Positions 46,069-58,927 of a stretch of DNA of 64,000 bases are shown here, one piece after another. Source of the DNA: Vibrio sp. SNU_ST1 (GTDB lineage: Bacteria > Pseudomonadota > Gammaproteobacteria > Enterobacterales > Vibrionaceae); NCBI RefSeq assembly GCF_030563405.1, contig NZ_CP130748.1:2046001-2110000 (forward strand). Reading direction: 5' to 3'. The notes below the pieces were generated by a model. That model made no database searches, was not told the origin of the DNA, and saw only the letters and a program-made list of their open reading frames with translations. Position 1 is the first letter of the stretch, and every line of letters starts with the position of its first letter. A program made the position numbers and the translations under genes.

Positions 46069-46563
46069 ATGATCATCCTTCACACAAATTTTGGTGACAT
46101 CAAAGTTCAACTTAACGAAGAAAAAGCACCAGAAACAAGCGCAAACTTCCTACAGTATTGCCGTGACGGTTTTTACGACAACACGCTATTCCACCGTGTT
46201 ATCGATGGTTTCATGGTTCAAGGCGGCGGCATGACTTCTGGCCTTAAAGAAAAAACAACTCGCGCGACTATCAAGAACGAAGCAAACAACGGCCTAGCGA
46301 ACAAAGTGGGTACGCTAGCAATGGCTCGTACTATGGAACCGCATTCAGCGAGCTCTCAGTTCTTCATCAACGTTAACGACAACTCTTTCCTAAACTTCCG
46401 TAGCGAAAGCCTAGACGGTTGGGGCTACTGTGTATTCGCAGAAGTTGTTGAAGGCATGGACATCGTAAACAAGATCAAAGGTGTTAGCACTGGTTCTATG
46501 GGTATGCACCAAGACGTACCTCTGGAAGAAGTGATCATCACTGGTACTACAATCGAAGCTTAA
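46069..46563 (+). CDS. ppiB: Peptidyl-prolyl cis-trans isomerase B (cyclophilin)
   Basis: This 164-residue cytoplasmic cyclophilin speeds proline isomerisation in folding proteins. The catalytic [13 protein letters not shown] and the [11 protein letters not shown] core segments are intact, and there is no signal peptide, so it is the PpiB form. An AGTAAGG site precedes the ATG. It sits upstream of lpxH with an intrinsic terminator between the two. Confidence 0.96.
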   Translation: MIILHTNFGDIKVQLNEEKAPETSANFLQYCRDGFYDNTLFHRVIDGFMVQGGGMTSGLKEKTTRATIKNEANNGLANKVGTLAMARTMEPHSASSQFFINVNDNSFLNFRSESLDGWGYCVFAEVVEGMDIVNKIKGVSTGSMGMHQDVPLEEVIITGTTIEA

Positions 46564-46609
46564 TTCACCGCTTTCGGTTAGTATTGATGAGCCGATAAAA
46601 TCAGGATAT

Positions 46610-46633
46610 AGGGAGCGAATCGCTCCCTTTTTT
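46610..46633 (+). terminator. Intrinsic terminator of ppiB
   Basis: GGGAGCG pairs with CGCTCCC across AAT, followed by seven T. The lpxH start codon lies only a few bases beyond, so lpxH translation from read-through or from a promoter overlapping this hairpin is implied. Confidence 0.9.
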
Positions 46634-46639
46634 AGACCT

Positions 46640-47374
46640 ATGAAAACATATTTTATATCAGATCTACACCTTGCTCCGTCACGACAAGACATCACAGACT
46701 GCTTCTTAACCTTCATGAAGAACGAGGCCGTAGAAGCGGATGCACTCTACGTGTTGGGCGATCTTTTCGAATTCTGGATTGGTGACGACGATACAAGCGA
46801 GTTCGCGAATTCAATTCGCCAAACGTTTATAGACTTAGTTAACACTGGCGTACCTTGTTATTTCACACAAGGTAACCGTGACTTTTTAGTTGGCAAAAAA
46901 TTTGCGAAACAAACAGGCGTACAACTTCTAGATGAAGTGTCAACTATCGATATCTACGGACAAAAAGCAGTGGTATTGCATGGTGATACTCTGTGTACCG
47001 AAGATATAAAGTACCTCGCCTTTCGTGAAAAAGTTCATCAGCCCTGGTTACAATGGGTCTTTAATAGAATTCCATTTTTTATCAAAAAGAAAATTGTCTC
47101 CAAGGTTCAGTCTGATATCAAAGATGACAAGCAGACAAAGTCTCTCGATATCATGGATGTAACACAGCAAGAAGTCGAAAATGTGATGACACAACACAAC
47201 GTCGATTTGATGATCCACGGTCATACTCACCGTCCAGACATACACACCTTTAGTGCCAATAATTGCACTAAAACCCGTATCGTATTGGGTGATTGGTATA
47301 CTCAAGGATCAGTTCTGGTGTTCACTCCGCAAAGTTTTGAACTACAGAATCGCGAGTTTAGCAATCGCTTTTAG
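46640..47374 (+). CDS. lpxH: UDP-2,3-diacylglucosamine diphosphatase
   Basis: LpxH removes UMP from UDP-2,3-diacylglucosamine to make lipid X in lipid A synthesis, at the inner face of the cytoplasmic membrane. The 244-residue calcineurin-like phosphoesterase carries all five metal motifs: [31 protein letters not shown] and HGHTHRP. The start follows immediately on the ppiB terminator, with no clear ribosome-binding site outside it. Confidence 0.95.
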   Translation: MKTYFISDLHLAPSRQDITDCFLTFMKNEAVEADALYVLGDLFEFWIGDDDTSEFANSIRQTFIDLVNTGVPCYFTQGNRDFLVGKKFAKQTGVQLLDEVSTIDIYGQKAVVLHGDTLCTEDIKYLAFREKVHQPWLQWVFNRIPFFIKKKIVSKVQSDIKDDKQTKSLDIMDVTQQEVENVMTQHNVDLMIHGHTHRPDIHTFSANNCTKTRIVLGDWYTQGSVLVFTPQSFELQNREFSNRF

Positions 47375-47497
47375 CATCACGCTTAAACTTTCACTTTTAT
47401 TATTATCATCGGTCAGATTTTCTTCACTTGTATATGGTAATTTCTCCTGAATTAGCTATTATCTGTCTATCAAAAATAAACCGAACACAGTACCAAG

Positions 47498-48715
47498 TTG
47501 AAATATTCATACGTAGCGCGTCAACCAATACTCGATGCAGACAAGAAGACCATAGGTTACGAGTTGCTATTTAGGGATGGTCCTAAGAACACTTTCCCTG
47601 AAGTAGAGCCGGAGCTCGCTACTAGCCGTTTGCTTTCCGACCACTTCTTATCTACCCACTATAATACATTGGGTGATAAGCTTGGATTCGTTAATTTCCC
47701 ATATGCAAGCTTGGTTAACCTAGTCCCGACTCTATTTCCGAAAGAGAGCCTAGTTGTCGAGGTACTGGAAGACTGTGAGCCAACAGACGAACTGCTAGAA
47801 GCCATCATCACAATTTATGATGCGGGTTACACGATCGCGTTAGATGACTTTGTGCCCAGCAAAGCATGGAAACGCTTCTTACCCTACGTATCAATTATCA
47901 AATTCGACATACGTTTGATCTCAATCGCTAAAGCAGCGATGTTCATGAACACGCTGAAAGAGTTGAATATCGAGTTTCTAGCGGAGAAAGTAGAAACTCA
48001 CGAAGAATATCAAGAAGCAATCCAAGCCGGGTTTAACTACTTTCAAGGCTACTTTTTCAGCAAGCCGGAGATGATTCAAACTCGTGCATTAAACCCTGCT
48101 TTTTTAACCATTGTTCAACTGTTGAAAGAGATAGCCAACGATCCTATCAACTTTGCCGAAGTAGAGCGTTTGATTACCCTTGATATGACAATGTCGTATA
48201 AGTTGCTCTCTTACGTAAACTCCGCAGGTGGCTCATCAACACCGATTCGTTCATTCCACCAAGCGCTTGTTTATCTTGGTGAACAGAAGCTACGTAAGCT
48301 AGTGTCACTGGTTGCTATCGCATCAGCGAAAGAAGATAAACCAGACTCACTTTATGGTTTAGCCGTGATACGTGCGCGCCAATGTGAACTGTTGGTCGAG
48401 AAAATGAACGTTAAGGTTGAGCCCGGACAAGCCTTTTTAACCGGCATGTTCTCGCTACTCGACTCCCTATTCGATCTGCCGTTAGTAAAAGTACTGGACT
48501 CAGTGCCGATCGATGATGAGATTAAACAAGCCTTGATTGAGCGCAAGGGTATATTAGGTGCCATTTTGGCGATGGTCATAGCTTATGAACAAGCTCGCTG
48601 GGATGAAGCAACGCGCATTCGTAAACTGCTCAAACTCAACGAAGCTGAGCTAGGTCAAGCTTATGACGAAGCAACTTCTTGGGCCCAAGACCTGCTGTCT
48701 CCTACTTTGAAATAG
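47498..48715 (+). CDS. EAL-HDOD domain protein, CdgJ-like cyclic-di-GMP phosphodiesterase
   Basis: This 405-residue cytoplasmic protein has an N-terminal EAL domain (about 5-200) and a C-terminal HDOD domain (about 205-390), the YuxH-type arrangement. The EAL signature reads ELLFR instead of EALLR, but LDDF, the catalytic-type AEKVET and QGYFFSKP are kept. The V. cholerae gene at the equivalent locus (next to lpxH and ychJ) is, as I recall, cdgJ, a motility-related phosphodiesterase. The only in-frame start before the conserved ARQPI segment is TTG 47498, with a weak ribosome-binding site. Confidence 0.88.
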   Translation: MKYSYVARQPILDADKKTIGYELLFRDGPKNTFPEVEPELATSRLLSDHFLSTHYNTLGDKLGFVNFPYASLVNLVPTLFPKESLVVEVLEDCEPTDELLEAIITIYDAGYTIALDDFVPSKAWKRFLPYVSIIKFDIRLISIAKAAMFMNTLKELNIEFLAEKVETHEEYQEAIQAGFNYFQGYFFSKPEMIQTRALNPAFLTIVQLLKEIANDPINFAEVERLITLDMTMSYKLLSYVNSAGGSSTPIRSFHQALVYLGEQKLRKLVSLVAIASAKEDKPDSLYGLAVIRARQCELLVEKMNVKVEPGQAFLTGMFSLLDSLFDLPLVKVLDSVPIDDEIKQALIERKGILGAILAMVIAYEQARWDEATRIRKLLKLNEAELGQAYDEATSWAQDLLSPTLK

Positions 48716-48794
48716 TTCACATCACACAGCAACTTCAATCGAAACTAAGCTTTGGTGAGCGGTCGTTTCTTGATAAACTCCAACGCATTCATTT

Positions 48795-48820
48795 ATGGCC
48801 TCTTAACAGAGGCCATTTTT
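48795..48820 (+). terminator. Intrinsic terminator after the EAL-HDOD gene
   Basis: ATGGCCTCT pairs with AGAGGCCAT across TAAC, then TTTTT. The ychJ-like start lies 14 bases further on. Confidence 0.85.
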
Positions 48821-48833
48821 ACAGGATTTGACC

Positions 48834-49349
48834 ATGTCTTTATGCCCATGCGGTAGCAAAAATACTTACCAACAGTGCTGCGAATCAGCGCACCTTCACC
48901 ACAGTGCTGTTGAAACACCTGAACAGTTGATGCGCTCTCGTTATTCAGCGCACGTGTTGGGTTTGGTTGACTATGTTGTTGCGACTTACCACCCTAGCTG
49001 CAATGCAGAAGCGCAAAGAGAAGGTATTGCCGAATCTATCGACAGTGATTGGGTAGGACTAGAAGTCATCGATACTGCGGCAGGCTCGCACCAAGACGAA
49101 GGTTTTGTTGAATTTAAAGCCTACTTCAACGAAGGCACTGAACAGTTTTGCATGCAAGAGTGCTCGCGCTTTGTTCGTGAAGACGGTTTGTGGTACTACA
49201 TTGACGGCACTTTCCCCGAGCAAGGAAATGAGCAAGAAGAGCAAGAAATTGACCCACGCTTAAATCAAACCGTTGAGAGCTTTAAGATCGGTCGTAATGA
49301 TCCGTGTATTTGTGGCAGTGGTAAGAAATACAAAAAGTGCTGCGGGTAA
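48834..49349 (+). CDS. YchJ-family SEC-C metal-binding protein
   Basis: This protein of about 171 residues has two zinc-binding SEC-C motifs: [13 protein letters not shown] at the N-terminus and [13 protein letters not shown] at the very end. A YchJ-type domain between them contains LMRSRYSAH and the WVGLEV strand. Function is unknown; SEC-C motifs bind zinc and often contact nucleic acids or the SecB chaperone. I use ATG 48834, seven bases after AGGA, rather than the TTG two codons upstream. Confidence 0.9.
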   Translation: MSLCPCGSKNTYQQCCESAHLHHSAVETPEQLMRSRYSAHVLGLVDYVVATYHPSCNAEAQREGIAESIDSDWVGLEVIDTAAGSHQDEGFVEFKAYFNEGTEQFCMQECSRFVREDGLWYYIDGTFPEQGNEQEEQEIDPRLNQTVESFKIGRNDPCICGSGKKYKKCCG

Positions 49350-49384
49350 CTCGTACGACTAAGAAGTCAGATTAAGAGAAAAGA

Positions 49385-49428
49385 TTCCTGATGTCGCTTA
49401 GGCTCCTCGGAATGACGAAGAATCAGGA
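49385..49428. repeat. Possible dispersed intergenic repeat fragment
   Basis: TTCCTGAT (49385-49392) and ATCAGGA (49422-49428) bracket a TCGGAATGACGA core. The layout looks like a small dispersed palindromic repeat of Vibrio intergenic DNA, but no second copy occurs in this window. Confidence 0.35.
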
Positions 49429-49461
49429 TTAGATGCATTACGAGAGAAGTTCAGGAATGAA

Positions 49462-49513
49462 AACAAACAAAGAGCGCCGTAAACATATTTGTTTACGGCG
49501 CTCTTTGTTTGTT
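49462..49513 (-). terminator. Terminator of the his operon with 24-bp perfect stem
   Basis: A 24-bp arm (49462-49485) is the exact reverse complement of 49490-49513 around a TATT loop, with the core GAGCGCCGTAAAC. On the minus strand it ends in TTTGTTTGTTTT. It lies about 25 bases after the hisI stop. Confidence 0.92.
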
Positions 49514-49538
49514 ACACGATTTTATTTATCTAACAAAA

Positions 49539-50185
49539 CTACTTGTGGCGCTCTTTTAGTTTGTTCACCACGTCGTTCATCGATAGACCTTGGTCTTGCA
49601 ATAAGACCATTAGGTGGTAAATCAAATCCGCAGATTCACACACTAACTCCGCCTTATCGCCCGACGTCGCCGCAAGCGCGACTTCAACGCCTTCTTCGCC
49701 CACTTTTTGCGAAATACGCTTGGTGCCGCGGGCATATAGACTGGCAGTATAAGAAGACTCAGGATCGGCGTCCTTGCGGGCAGCCAATAGCTGCTCAAGC
49801 TGATGAAGCCACACCATCTGAGACTCTTGTTGTTTGTCTCCGTCCCAGCACGTTGTAGTACCAGTGTGGCACGTTGGGCCAATGGGATTAACCTTAACCA
49901 GTAAAGTGTCGTTGTCACAATCCAAGGCAATGTTTTGCAGTTGCAATACATTGCCCGACGTTTCACCTTTCGTCCAAAGACGCTCTTTGGTGCGAGAGAA
50001 AAACGTCACATTGCCAGTTTCACCTGTTTTCTCAAGTGCTGCTTGGTTCATGTATCCCATCATTAACACTTGGCTTGATTGGTAATCTTGAACAATAGCT
50101 GGCACTAAGCCATCTACTTTTTCCCAGTTAATACGCTCTGACAATGCGCCTACTTCTGTTTTTGATAAGCTTGCGGATTCAAAAC

Positions 50186-50189
<4 letters not shown>
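49539..50189 (-). CDS. hisI: Bifunctional phosphoribosyl-AMP cyclohydrolase / phosphoribosyl-ATP pyrophosphatase
   Basis: HisIE (216 residues) catalyses steps two and three of histidine synthesis. The N-terminal HisI domain has the zinc ligands in the DCDND and [11 protein letters not shown] segments (about 90-115). The C-terminal HisE domain has the [13 protein letters not shown] helix and the [13 protein letters not shown] helix of the MazG-like fold. It is the last gene of the operon and overlaps hisF by four bases. Confidence 0.96.
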
Positions 50190-51678
<1,489 letters not shown>

Positions 51679-51721
51679 TTACATTCCTTATATGGCAACG
51701 TTAGCCGCTGCCTAATCCTTA

Positions 51722-52336
51722 TTACAATTCCAAGAAGTTCTGAATCAGCTTAGAGCCAGCTTTCGAAGATCGCTCTGGGTGGAACTGAACACCATAATAA
51801 TTGCCACTTTGAACCGCCGCAGTGAACGGTTTACCGTAATCACATTGTGCAATTGTGTAGTCACCCACGGGCATTGCGAAGCTGTGAACAAAGTAGAAGT
51901 ATTCACCTTCTTCAATGTCTTTAAATAGAGGGTGATTAGGTGTTGCCGTGACGGTGTTCCAACCCATGTGTGGTAATGGCAAGTCGCCCGTTTCAAGTAA
52001 ACGAACTTCACCATCACACAAACCTAGGCATTCAACTAACTCGTCAGCCTTTTGGCCTTTCTCTTGAGACAGTTTGCCTAACAGCTGCATACCTAAACAG
52101 ATACCTAACAGAGGCTTCTCTACTTGCTTCACAAGGGTAACAAGGTCACGTTCTTGCAGGTTCTTCATTGCCTCACTTGCTGTACCTACACCGGGTAGGA
52201 ATAGCTTATCGGCAGCAAGAACAACTTCTGGTTCTTTTGAAATTTCAACTGCGTAGCCCAGACGTTCAATCGCAAACTTCACCGAGGAAACATTGGCACA
52301 ACCAGTATCAATAATAACTACTTTTTGCTCTTTCAT
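51722..52336 (-). CDS. hisH: Imidazole glycerol phosphate synthase, glutamine amidotransferase subunit
   Basis: HisH (204 residues) is the class I glutaminase that feeds ammonia to HisF. The triad nucleophile Cys80 lies in [11 protein letters not shown], with the His and Glu in [12 protein letters not shown] near the C-terminus and the oxyanion-strand PGVGTA upstream. The gap to hisA is 43 bases. Confidence 0.97.
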   Translation of the reverse strand: MKEQKVVIIDTGCANVSSVKFAIERLGYAVEISKEPEVVLAADKLFLPGVGTASEAMKNLQERDLVTLVKQVEKPLLGICLGMQLLGKLSQEKGQKADELVECLGLCDGEVRLLETGDLPLPHMGWNTVTATPNHPLFKDIEEGEYFYFVHSFAMPVGDYTIAQCDYGKPFTAAVQSGNYYGVQFHPERSSKAGSKLIQNFLEL

Positions 52337-52360
52337 TGTTTTTCCTTGCTAACGTTAGCC

Positions 52361-53449
52361 TTACAGAACGCCTTTGCTGCTTGGTAACTCGTTACCTTCA
52401 ACTTTGATTGCTTGGCGAAGAGTACGGCCAAACGCTTTGAATAGGCTCTCAATGATGTGGTGATCATTATTACCGTCAGAAGAGAGGTGTAGCGTACAAG
52501 CCAATGTATCGGTTAGAGAACGGAAGAAGTGAACCACCATCTCTGTTGAAAGATCACCCACTTGCTCGCGGCTGAATTTAGCATCGAACTTCAGGTATGG
52601 ACGGCCAGAAAGGTCTAGCGCACACTGAGCTAAACACTCATCCATTGGTAAGCTGAAACCAAAGCGGCCAATGCCACGTTTGTCGCCTAGCGCATCTTTT
52701 AGTGCTTGGCCTAAAGCCAGAGCGGTGTCTTCAATTGTGTGGTGATCATCAATATGTAGATCGCCCTTCACAGTCAGGTTCATTTGGAAACCGCCGTGTG
52801 TCGCGATTTGATCAAGCATGTGGTCGAAGAAACCCATGCCGGTATCGATCTTGTTACCACCGGTTTCATCAAGGTTTACTGCCACCTTGATATCCGTTTC
52901 TTTAGTAGTACGAATTACTTCAGAAACACGTGCATTAACCGTCAGATCTTTAACGATTTGTGGCCAGTTAAGCGTGCCTTCAGTTTCCGCATCTGGGCCA
53001 TATTGGATACCACGAATTGCCATGTTCTCAGCAAGTTGAAGATCCGTCATTCGGTCACCAATCACGACTGACTTTTGGAAGTCAACTTTACCGCCTTGAA
53101 GGTATTCTTTAACCATACCTAGCTTCGGTTTGCGGCAAGAACAGTTGTCTTCGTCAAAGTGAGGACAAATAAGCACGTCGTCAAACTTAACGCCTTGAGA
53201 TTCGAAGAACTCCATCATCATATTGTGTGGAGCATCGAACTCTTCTTGCGGGTAGCTATCTGTGCCTAGACCATCTTGGTTAGTAACCATCACTAAGCGG
53301 TAACCAGCATCTTGCAGTGCAAGTAGGCTAGGGATCACTAACGGTTCGAATTTTAGTTTGTCTAAACGGTCTACTTGAAAATCAACTGGCGGCTCAACAA
53401 TTAAGGTGCCGTCACGGTCTATAAAAAGTATTTTCTGTTGTTTACTCAC
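52361..53449 (-). CDS. hisB: Bifunctional histidinol-phosphatase / imidazoleglycerol-phosphate dehydratase
   Basis: HisB (362 residues) is the fused gammaproteobacterial form. The N-terminal HAD phosphatase has FIDRDGT (catalytic Asp10 and Asp12 region) and a zinc-binding loop [15 protein letters not shown]. The C-terminal dehydratase (about 170-362) has the His-rich metal motifs [24 protein letters not shown] and NDHHIIES. It is preceded by an unusual 128-bp gap after hisC. Confidence 0.97.
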   Translation of the reverse strand: MSKQQKILFIDRDGTLIVEPPVDFQVDRLDKLKFEPLVIPSLLALQDAGYRLVMVTNQDGLGTDSYPQEEFDAPHNMMMEFFESQGVKFDDVLICPHFDEDNCSCRKPKLGMVKEYLQGGKVDFQKSVVIGDRMTDLQLAENMAIRGIQYGPDAETEGTLNWPQIVKDLTVNARVSEVIRTTKETDIKVAVNLDETGGNKIDTGMGFFDHMLDQIATHGGFQMNLTVKGDLHIDDHHTIEDTALALGQALKDALGDKRGIGRFGFSLPMDECLAQCALDLSGRPYLKFDAKFSREQVGDLSTEMVVHFFRSLTDTLACTLHLSSDGNNDHHIIESLFKAFGRTLRQAIKVEGNELPSSKGVL

Positions 53450-53577
53450 TTGAACTTCCTTTTAATTTTAAATCTGCTGGCCTAGCTAAAATCAACGCTA
53501 ACCCAAAATATTGGTTTCACTTGCCAACCTAATTAATCGAACCAAACTGACAAATGTTATTACTGGTAAGCCTTTCG

Positions 53578-54621
<1,044 letters not shown>

Positions 54622-54627
54622 CTACCC

Positions 54628-55941
54628 TTATTTCGCTTTATTTAACTGTTCAAATCGATTTAATTTTTCAACTCGGATAGTCACAGCACGTTTGTGCGCA
54701 TCCAAACCTTCGGCTTCCGCCATTGTGACTACCGTTGGTGCTAGACCTTTCAAACCATCAGCCGTTAGCTCTTGTACCGTCATACGCTTAGAGAAATCAG
54801 CCAAACCTAAACTTGAATAGGTTTTGGTATAACCATAAGTCGGTAATACGTGGTTTGTACCAGATGCGTAGTCACCTGCAGATTCTGGAGACCAGTCACC
54901 AAGGAAAATTGAACCTGCATTATCTAGCAACGGCAGCAATTCACGTGGACTCTTGGTCTGAACAATCAAGTGCTCAGGACCATAGAAATTCGAAATCGCA
55001 ATCGCTTGAGTGATCGATTCTGCAATGATGATTAGACTTGAAGCCAATGCTTGCTGAGCGATGTTCGCACGAGACAGCTCTCTCAGTTGCTTCTGAACCG
55101 CATCGGTTACTTGGTCGGCAATAACTGGTGATGGTGTTACTAATACAACCTGTGAGTCTGGCCCGTGTTCAGCTTGGCTCAGGAGATCAGCAGCAATGAA
55201 GTCAGCATCCGCAGTTTCGTCTGCAATCACTAACACTTCAGACGGGCCAGCAGGCATATCAATCGCTGCGCCGCGGAAGTCGTTACTTACTTGGCGTTTA
55301 GCTTCCGTTACGTAAGCGTTACCTGGGCCGAAGATCTTATCGACCTTAGCAACACTCTCTGTACCGTAAGCCATGGCAGCCACTGCTTGACCACCACCAA
55401 CATTGTAAACCTCATCGATTTTACAAAGATTAGCGACATACAAGATTTCATCCGCGATTGGCGGAGGTGAACAAAGCACAACCTTACGGCAACCCGCAAT
55501 TTGAGCGGGTACACCTAACATAAGAACCGTTGATGGAAGTGGCGCGCTGCCACCCGGAATATAAAGTCCAACAGTATTAATAGCGCGCGTCACCTGCTCA
55601 CACACAACACCAGGTTGTGTTTCAACCTTAATTGGCTGTGGCTTTTGAGCTTCGTGAAACTTAGCAATGTTGCTGTAAGCTTGCTCCAACGCTTGCTTCA
55701 TCTCTGGTGTTAGACGAGCACACGCCTCTTCGATCTCACCCGAACTAACTCGGATAGATTCTGGAGTCACACCATCGAACTTTTCAGTCAGTTCCTTAAG
55801 TGCGGCATCGCCTTCATTTCGTACTTTTGCAATAACATCAGAAACAGTCGCAGTGATGTTTGCACCTTCAGTAATAGCTGGACGCTCTAATACCGAGTCT
55901 TGCTGTGATTCACTTAAAGATTGCCAAACAACGGTTCTCAT
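54628..55941 (-). CDS. hisD: Histidinol dehydrogenase
   Basis: HisD (about 437 residues) oxidises histidinol to histidine in two NAD-linked steps using zinc. The long signature [19 protein letters not shown], the [11 protein letters not shown] segment and the AEHGPDSQ zinc/histidinol ligands are intact. I start at ATG 55941 (MRTVVWQSL, the usual vibrio start). A GTG at 55947 overlaps the hisG stop by one base and is an alternative. Confidence 0.96.
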   Translation of the reverse strand: MRTVVWQSLSESQQDSVLERPAITEGANITATVSDVIAKVRNEGDAALKELTEKFDGVTPESIRVSSGEIEEACARLTPEMKQALEQAYSNIAKFHEAQKPQPIKVETQPGVVCEQVTRAINTVGLYIPGGSAPLPSTVLMLGVPAQIAGCRKVVLCSPPPIADEILYVANLCKIDEVYNVGGGQAVAAMAYGTESVAKVDKIFGPGNAYVTEAKRQVSNDFRGAAIDMPAGPSEVLVIADETADADFIAADLLSQAEHGPDSQVVLVTPSPVIADQVTDAVQKQLRELSRANIAQQALASSLIIIAESITQAIAISNFYGPEHLIVQTKSPRELLPLLDNAGSIFLGDWSPESAGDYASGTNHVLPTYGYTKTYSSLGLADFSKRMTVQELTADGLKGLAPTVVTMAEAEGLDAHKRAVTIRVEKLNRFEQLNKAK

Positions 55942-55946
55942 CGTCA

Positions 55947-56843
55947 CTACCCCATCATTTTTTCGATTGGTAATACTAGAATCGAGCTTGCACCCAACTC
56001 TTTCAGCTGTTCCATTGTTTCCCAGAACAAGTTCTCTGTACTTACTAGGTGAACGGCAACTTTGTCTTTGTCTGTTGATAAAGGGAGAACCGTTGGATCT
56101 TCAGCACCAGGCAGTAGTGCTTTGATTTGCTCTAGCTGAGACGTTGGTGCGTGAAGCATGATGTACTTCGACTCTTTCGCTTGTTGAACACCCTGCATAC
56201 GAGTCAGTAGCTTTTCAATCAGCGCGGTTTTGTCTGCATCGAAATCACCAACACGTTGAATCAGTGTTGCTTTAGATTGGAAGATAGCTTCTGCTTCTTT
56301 TAGGCCGTTTGCTTCTAGCGTTGCGCCTGTAGAAACTAAATCAGCGATAGCGTCTGCAAGGCCGGCACGAGGAGCGACTTCAACGGAGCCAGTTAGCATA
56401 CAAGCGCTGAATTCAACACCCTGCTCATCCATGTAGGCTTTAAGTAGTTGTGGGTAGGTTGTCGCGATACGTTTACCCGCTAGATCTTGTGGGCCGTTGT
56501 ATTCTTCATCTTTGTTAATCGCGATAGAAAGACGGCAACCACCAAAATCTAAGCGACGAAGTGTGCGAAAATCTGATGGTTCTTTTAGAGCGACACGGTC
56601 TAGGCGAACTTCTTCTAGTTCATTCTCACCGATAAAGCCAAGGTCAACCACACCATCCATGATAAGGCCTGGGATGTCGTCATCACGAACGAGTAACAAG
56701 TCGATTGGCATATTTAGTGAATGAACAACTAAGCGCTCACCCATGATGTTAAATTTCACACCACATTTTTTAAGTAGATCTTGGCACTCTTTACTTAAGC
56801 GACCTTTCTTTTGAATTGCGATTCTTAGGCGTTGTCTCTGCAT
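55947..56843 (-). CDS. hisG: ATP phosphoribosyltransferase (long form)
   Basis: HisG (298 residues) commits PRPP and ATP to histidine synthesis and is feedback-inhibited by histidine. The long form has a C-terminal ACT-like regulatory domain (about 225-298), and the PRPP-binding stretch [27 protein letters not shown] is present. I use the ATG at 56843 ([16 protein letters not shown], matching the family start). The longer frame to 56861 adds six residues. Confidence 0.96.
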   Translation of the reverse strand: MQRQRLRIAIQKKGRLSKECQDLLKKCGVKFNIMGERLVVHSLNMPIDLLLVRDDDIPGLIMDGVVDLGFIGENELEEVRLDRVALKEPSDFRTLRRLDFGGCRLSIAINKDEEYNGPQDLAGKRIATTYPQLLKAYMDEQGVEFSACMLTGSVEVAPRAGLADAIADLVSTGATLEANGLKEAEAIFQSKATLIQRVGDFDADKTALIEKLLTRMQGVQQAKESKYIMLHAPTSQLEQIKALLPGAEDPTVLPLSTDKDKVAVHLVSTENLFWETMEQLKELGASSILVLPIEKMMG

Positions 56844-56898
56844 TGCTATATCCCTGTGCAAATATTTGAATTTATTGATTATTTAAAGTGCTAAAACT

Positions 56899-56936
56899 AA
56901 AAAACCCTCGGAAGACTTTGTCGTCCCGAGGGTTTA
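56899..56936 (-). terminator. his attenuator terminator
   Basis: On the minus strand AAACCCTCGG pairs with CCGAGGGTTTTTT about 60-95 bases before hisG. Upstream is a competing hairpin CCGGGAG/CTCCCGG (56961-56982), and upstream of that lies hisL. This is the classical terminator/antiterminator layout of histidine attenuation. Confidence 0.88.
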
Positions 56937-57006
56937 AATCTAAATTCTTTGACTTAACCTCCGGGAGAATTCTAGCTCCCGGGTATACGTAAATCTCCCC
57001 GAAAGA

Positions 57007-57039
57007 CTAGATAGGGTGATGATGGTGATGAATGTTCAT
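57007..57039 (-). CDS. hisL: his operon leader peptide
   Basis: A ten-codon frame reads MNIHHHHHPI, with five consecutive histidine codons, then TAG. Ribosome stalling on these codons when His-tRNA is scarce would favour the antiterminator and let transcription enter hisG. It is too short for ordinary gene calling; the histidine run and the downstream terminator make it convincing. Confidence 0.92.
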   Translation of the reverse strand: MNIHHHHHPI

Positions 57040-57170
57040 TACTAATTTACGCATACTTATCAGCTCTTAGGTTGTTTGCTGTCTTGTCTCCACACTAACT
57101 AAGCTGACACCCTTTTTCAACCATTTATTCGAACTTTTTTCACGAAATTTAAAATTAAATTAACGAACAC

Positions 57171-57197
57171 AAAAAAAGGGAGGCAAACGCCTCCCTT
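57171..57197 (-). terminator. Intrinsic terminator of the NhaC-family gene
   Basis: On the minus strand GGGAGGC pairs with GCCTCCC across GTTT and is followed by seven T. Confidence 0.92.
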
Positions 57198-57220
57198 CTC
57201 ATTATTCAATCAAATGATGA

Positions 57221-58813
57221 TTAGCTTTTACATGTTGCTATCTTGCAACGAGAGAAATAAGCCAATGCAAAACATACCGCAACAAACGTTAGAGACGCTG
57301 CGCCAAATGCAATACCAGTTGATGATGTCATTCCTAGGGTGATGAAACCAATACACGATACGAACGCCACAGACAGCGCATAAGGGAGCTGAGTCGATAC
57401 GTGGTCAATGTGATTACAACGCGCACCTGTAGAAGACAGAATCGTTGTATCTGAGATTGGAGAACAGTGGTCACCAAATACAGAACCCGCAAGAACCGCA
57501 CTTAGCATAGGAAGAATTAGCGCGATGTCAGAGGCTGCAGCCATGTCACCAGCAATCGGTAGCATGATACCGAACGTACCCCAAGATGTACCTGTCGAGA
57601 ACGCCATTAGGCCAGCAAGAAGGAACAAGATAACCGGTAGCCAGTGGTAATCGATGTTACCTGTTGCTAGAGAGGATAGGTACGAACCTGTTTTCATGTC
57701 GCCGATAACAGAACCGATCGTCCATGCAAATACAAGGATAAGGATAGCACCAAACATTGAGCTTGCACCAATCCACATTGTTCTTGCGATATCAACCATA
57801 GGCAGTTTCTGTTTGAATACCGTTGCTAGCGCGACGAGTAAACCAATAACACCACCGTAAACCAGAGACTTACCTACATCTGTATTTTCAAATGCACCAA
57901 GTAAGTTGAATGCTTGACCATCAGCAGTAAGCGCTTGGCCACCGGTGTAAAGCATTGCTGCAACCGTCGCTACGATTAACGCTACGATTGGCATAACGAG
58001 ATCAGAAACAGAACCGTTTTCGCTCTCTTGAATATCTAGCTCTTCATTTAGATCGTGAGCTTGCTTTTGATCGTTGTCGCCTTCAAAGCCACGTCCTTGA
58101 GAGGCTTCGATCTCATGCTCTCGCATTTTGCCAACATCTAAACCAAACCACGCAACAGCAAACACCATTAATAGTGCAAACACAGCGTAGAAGTTCATTG
58201 GAATAAGACGAACGTAAGCACCCAGTGCAGAATACTCTGTCACACCGTGTGTCACTAAGATGCCACCAATGATAGTGATGATGTAAGCACCCCAGCTAGA
58301 AGCCGGCATGATCACACACATAGGAGCAGCAGTTGAATCTAGGATATAAGCTAGCTTAGCGCGAGATACGTAGAAGCGGTCAGTTACAGGGCGAGAAATC
58401 GCACCTACCGCTAAGCTGTTGAAGTAATCATCAACAAAGATGAATACACCTAAAAATGCAGCAAGTAGTTTTGAACCACGTTTGCTCTTAACACGAGACT
58501 GTGCCCACTCAGCGAATGCGCGAGTACCGCCAGATAGTGTTAATAATGCCGTTGTCATTCCAAGGATAATAAGGAAAGCAACGATGCTCATGTTCCAAGT
58601 GTTAATACCACCATCTTCGATGAAAACACCAGATACTTTAGTAAAGACGTAGCTAGCTGCGTTACCTACTGAGTAGTCAGCAAGTAGAATCGCACCCATT
58701 ACGATACCGACACCCAAGGAAACTAATACACGGCGGGTAACAATAGCAAGAGTCAAGGCAACCAAGGGAGGAAGCAGCGATAAAGGCGATGTTGCAAAAT
58801 CTATTAAATTCAT
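57221..58813 (-). CDS. NhaC-family transporter, probably lysine transporter (LysW type)
   Basis: This 530-residue polytopic inner-membrane protein (11-13 TM) belongs to the NhaC/ion-transporter superfamily, with family motifs FIFVDDYFNSL, LDSTAAPMCVIMPASSWGAY and GDHCSPISDTTILSSTGA. It is usually annotated as an Na+/H+ antiporter, but a lysine riboswitch lies in its leader. NhaC-superfamily genes under lysine riboswitches were proposed as lysine transporters (LysW) in comparative work. I use ATG 58813 (MNLIDFATSP); a TTG three codons upstream is less likely. It is monocistronic. Confidence 0.9.
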   Translation of the reverse strand: MNLIDFATSPLSLLPPLVALTLAIVTRRVLVSLGVGIVMGAILLADYSVGNAASYVFTKVSGVFIEDGGINTWNMSIVAFLIILGMTTALLTLSGGTRAFAEWAQSRVKSKRGSKLLAAFLGVFIFVDDYFNSLAVGAISRPVTDRFYVSRAKLAYILDSTAAPMCVIMPASSWGAYIITIIGGILVTHGVTEYSALGAYVRLIPMNFYAVFALLMVFAVAWFGLDVGKMREHEIEASQGRGFEGDNDQKQAHDLNEELDIQESENGSVSDLVMPIVALIVATVAAMLYTGGQALTADGQAFNLLGAFENTDVGKSLVYGGVIGLLVALATVFKQKLPMVDIARTMWIGASSMFGAILILVFAWTIGSVIGDMKTGSYLSSLATGNIDYHWLPVILFLLAGLMAFSTGTSWGTFGIMLPIAGDMAAASDIALILPMLSAVLAGSVFGDHCSPISDTTILSSTGARCNHIDHVSTQLPYALSVAFVSCIGFITLGMTSSTGIAFGAASLTFVAVCFALAYFSRCKIATCKS

Positions 58814-58927
58814 GATCTTCAAAAACCAGTTTTTTATTTGGCTAGAGATCTACTGCAGATAAACTTGATACGGCTTATCAAGCTCATGTTGAACTAAGCG
58901 AAAGGGAAGTGAACACTTCACCCAACC

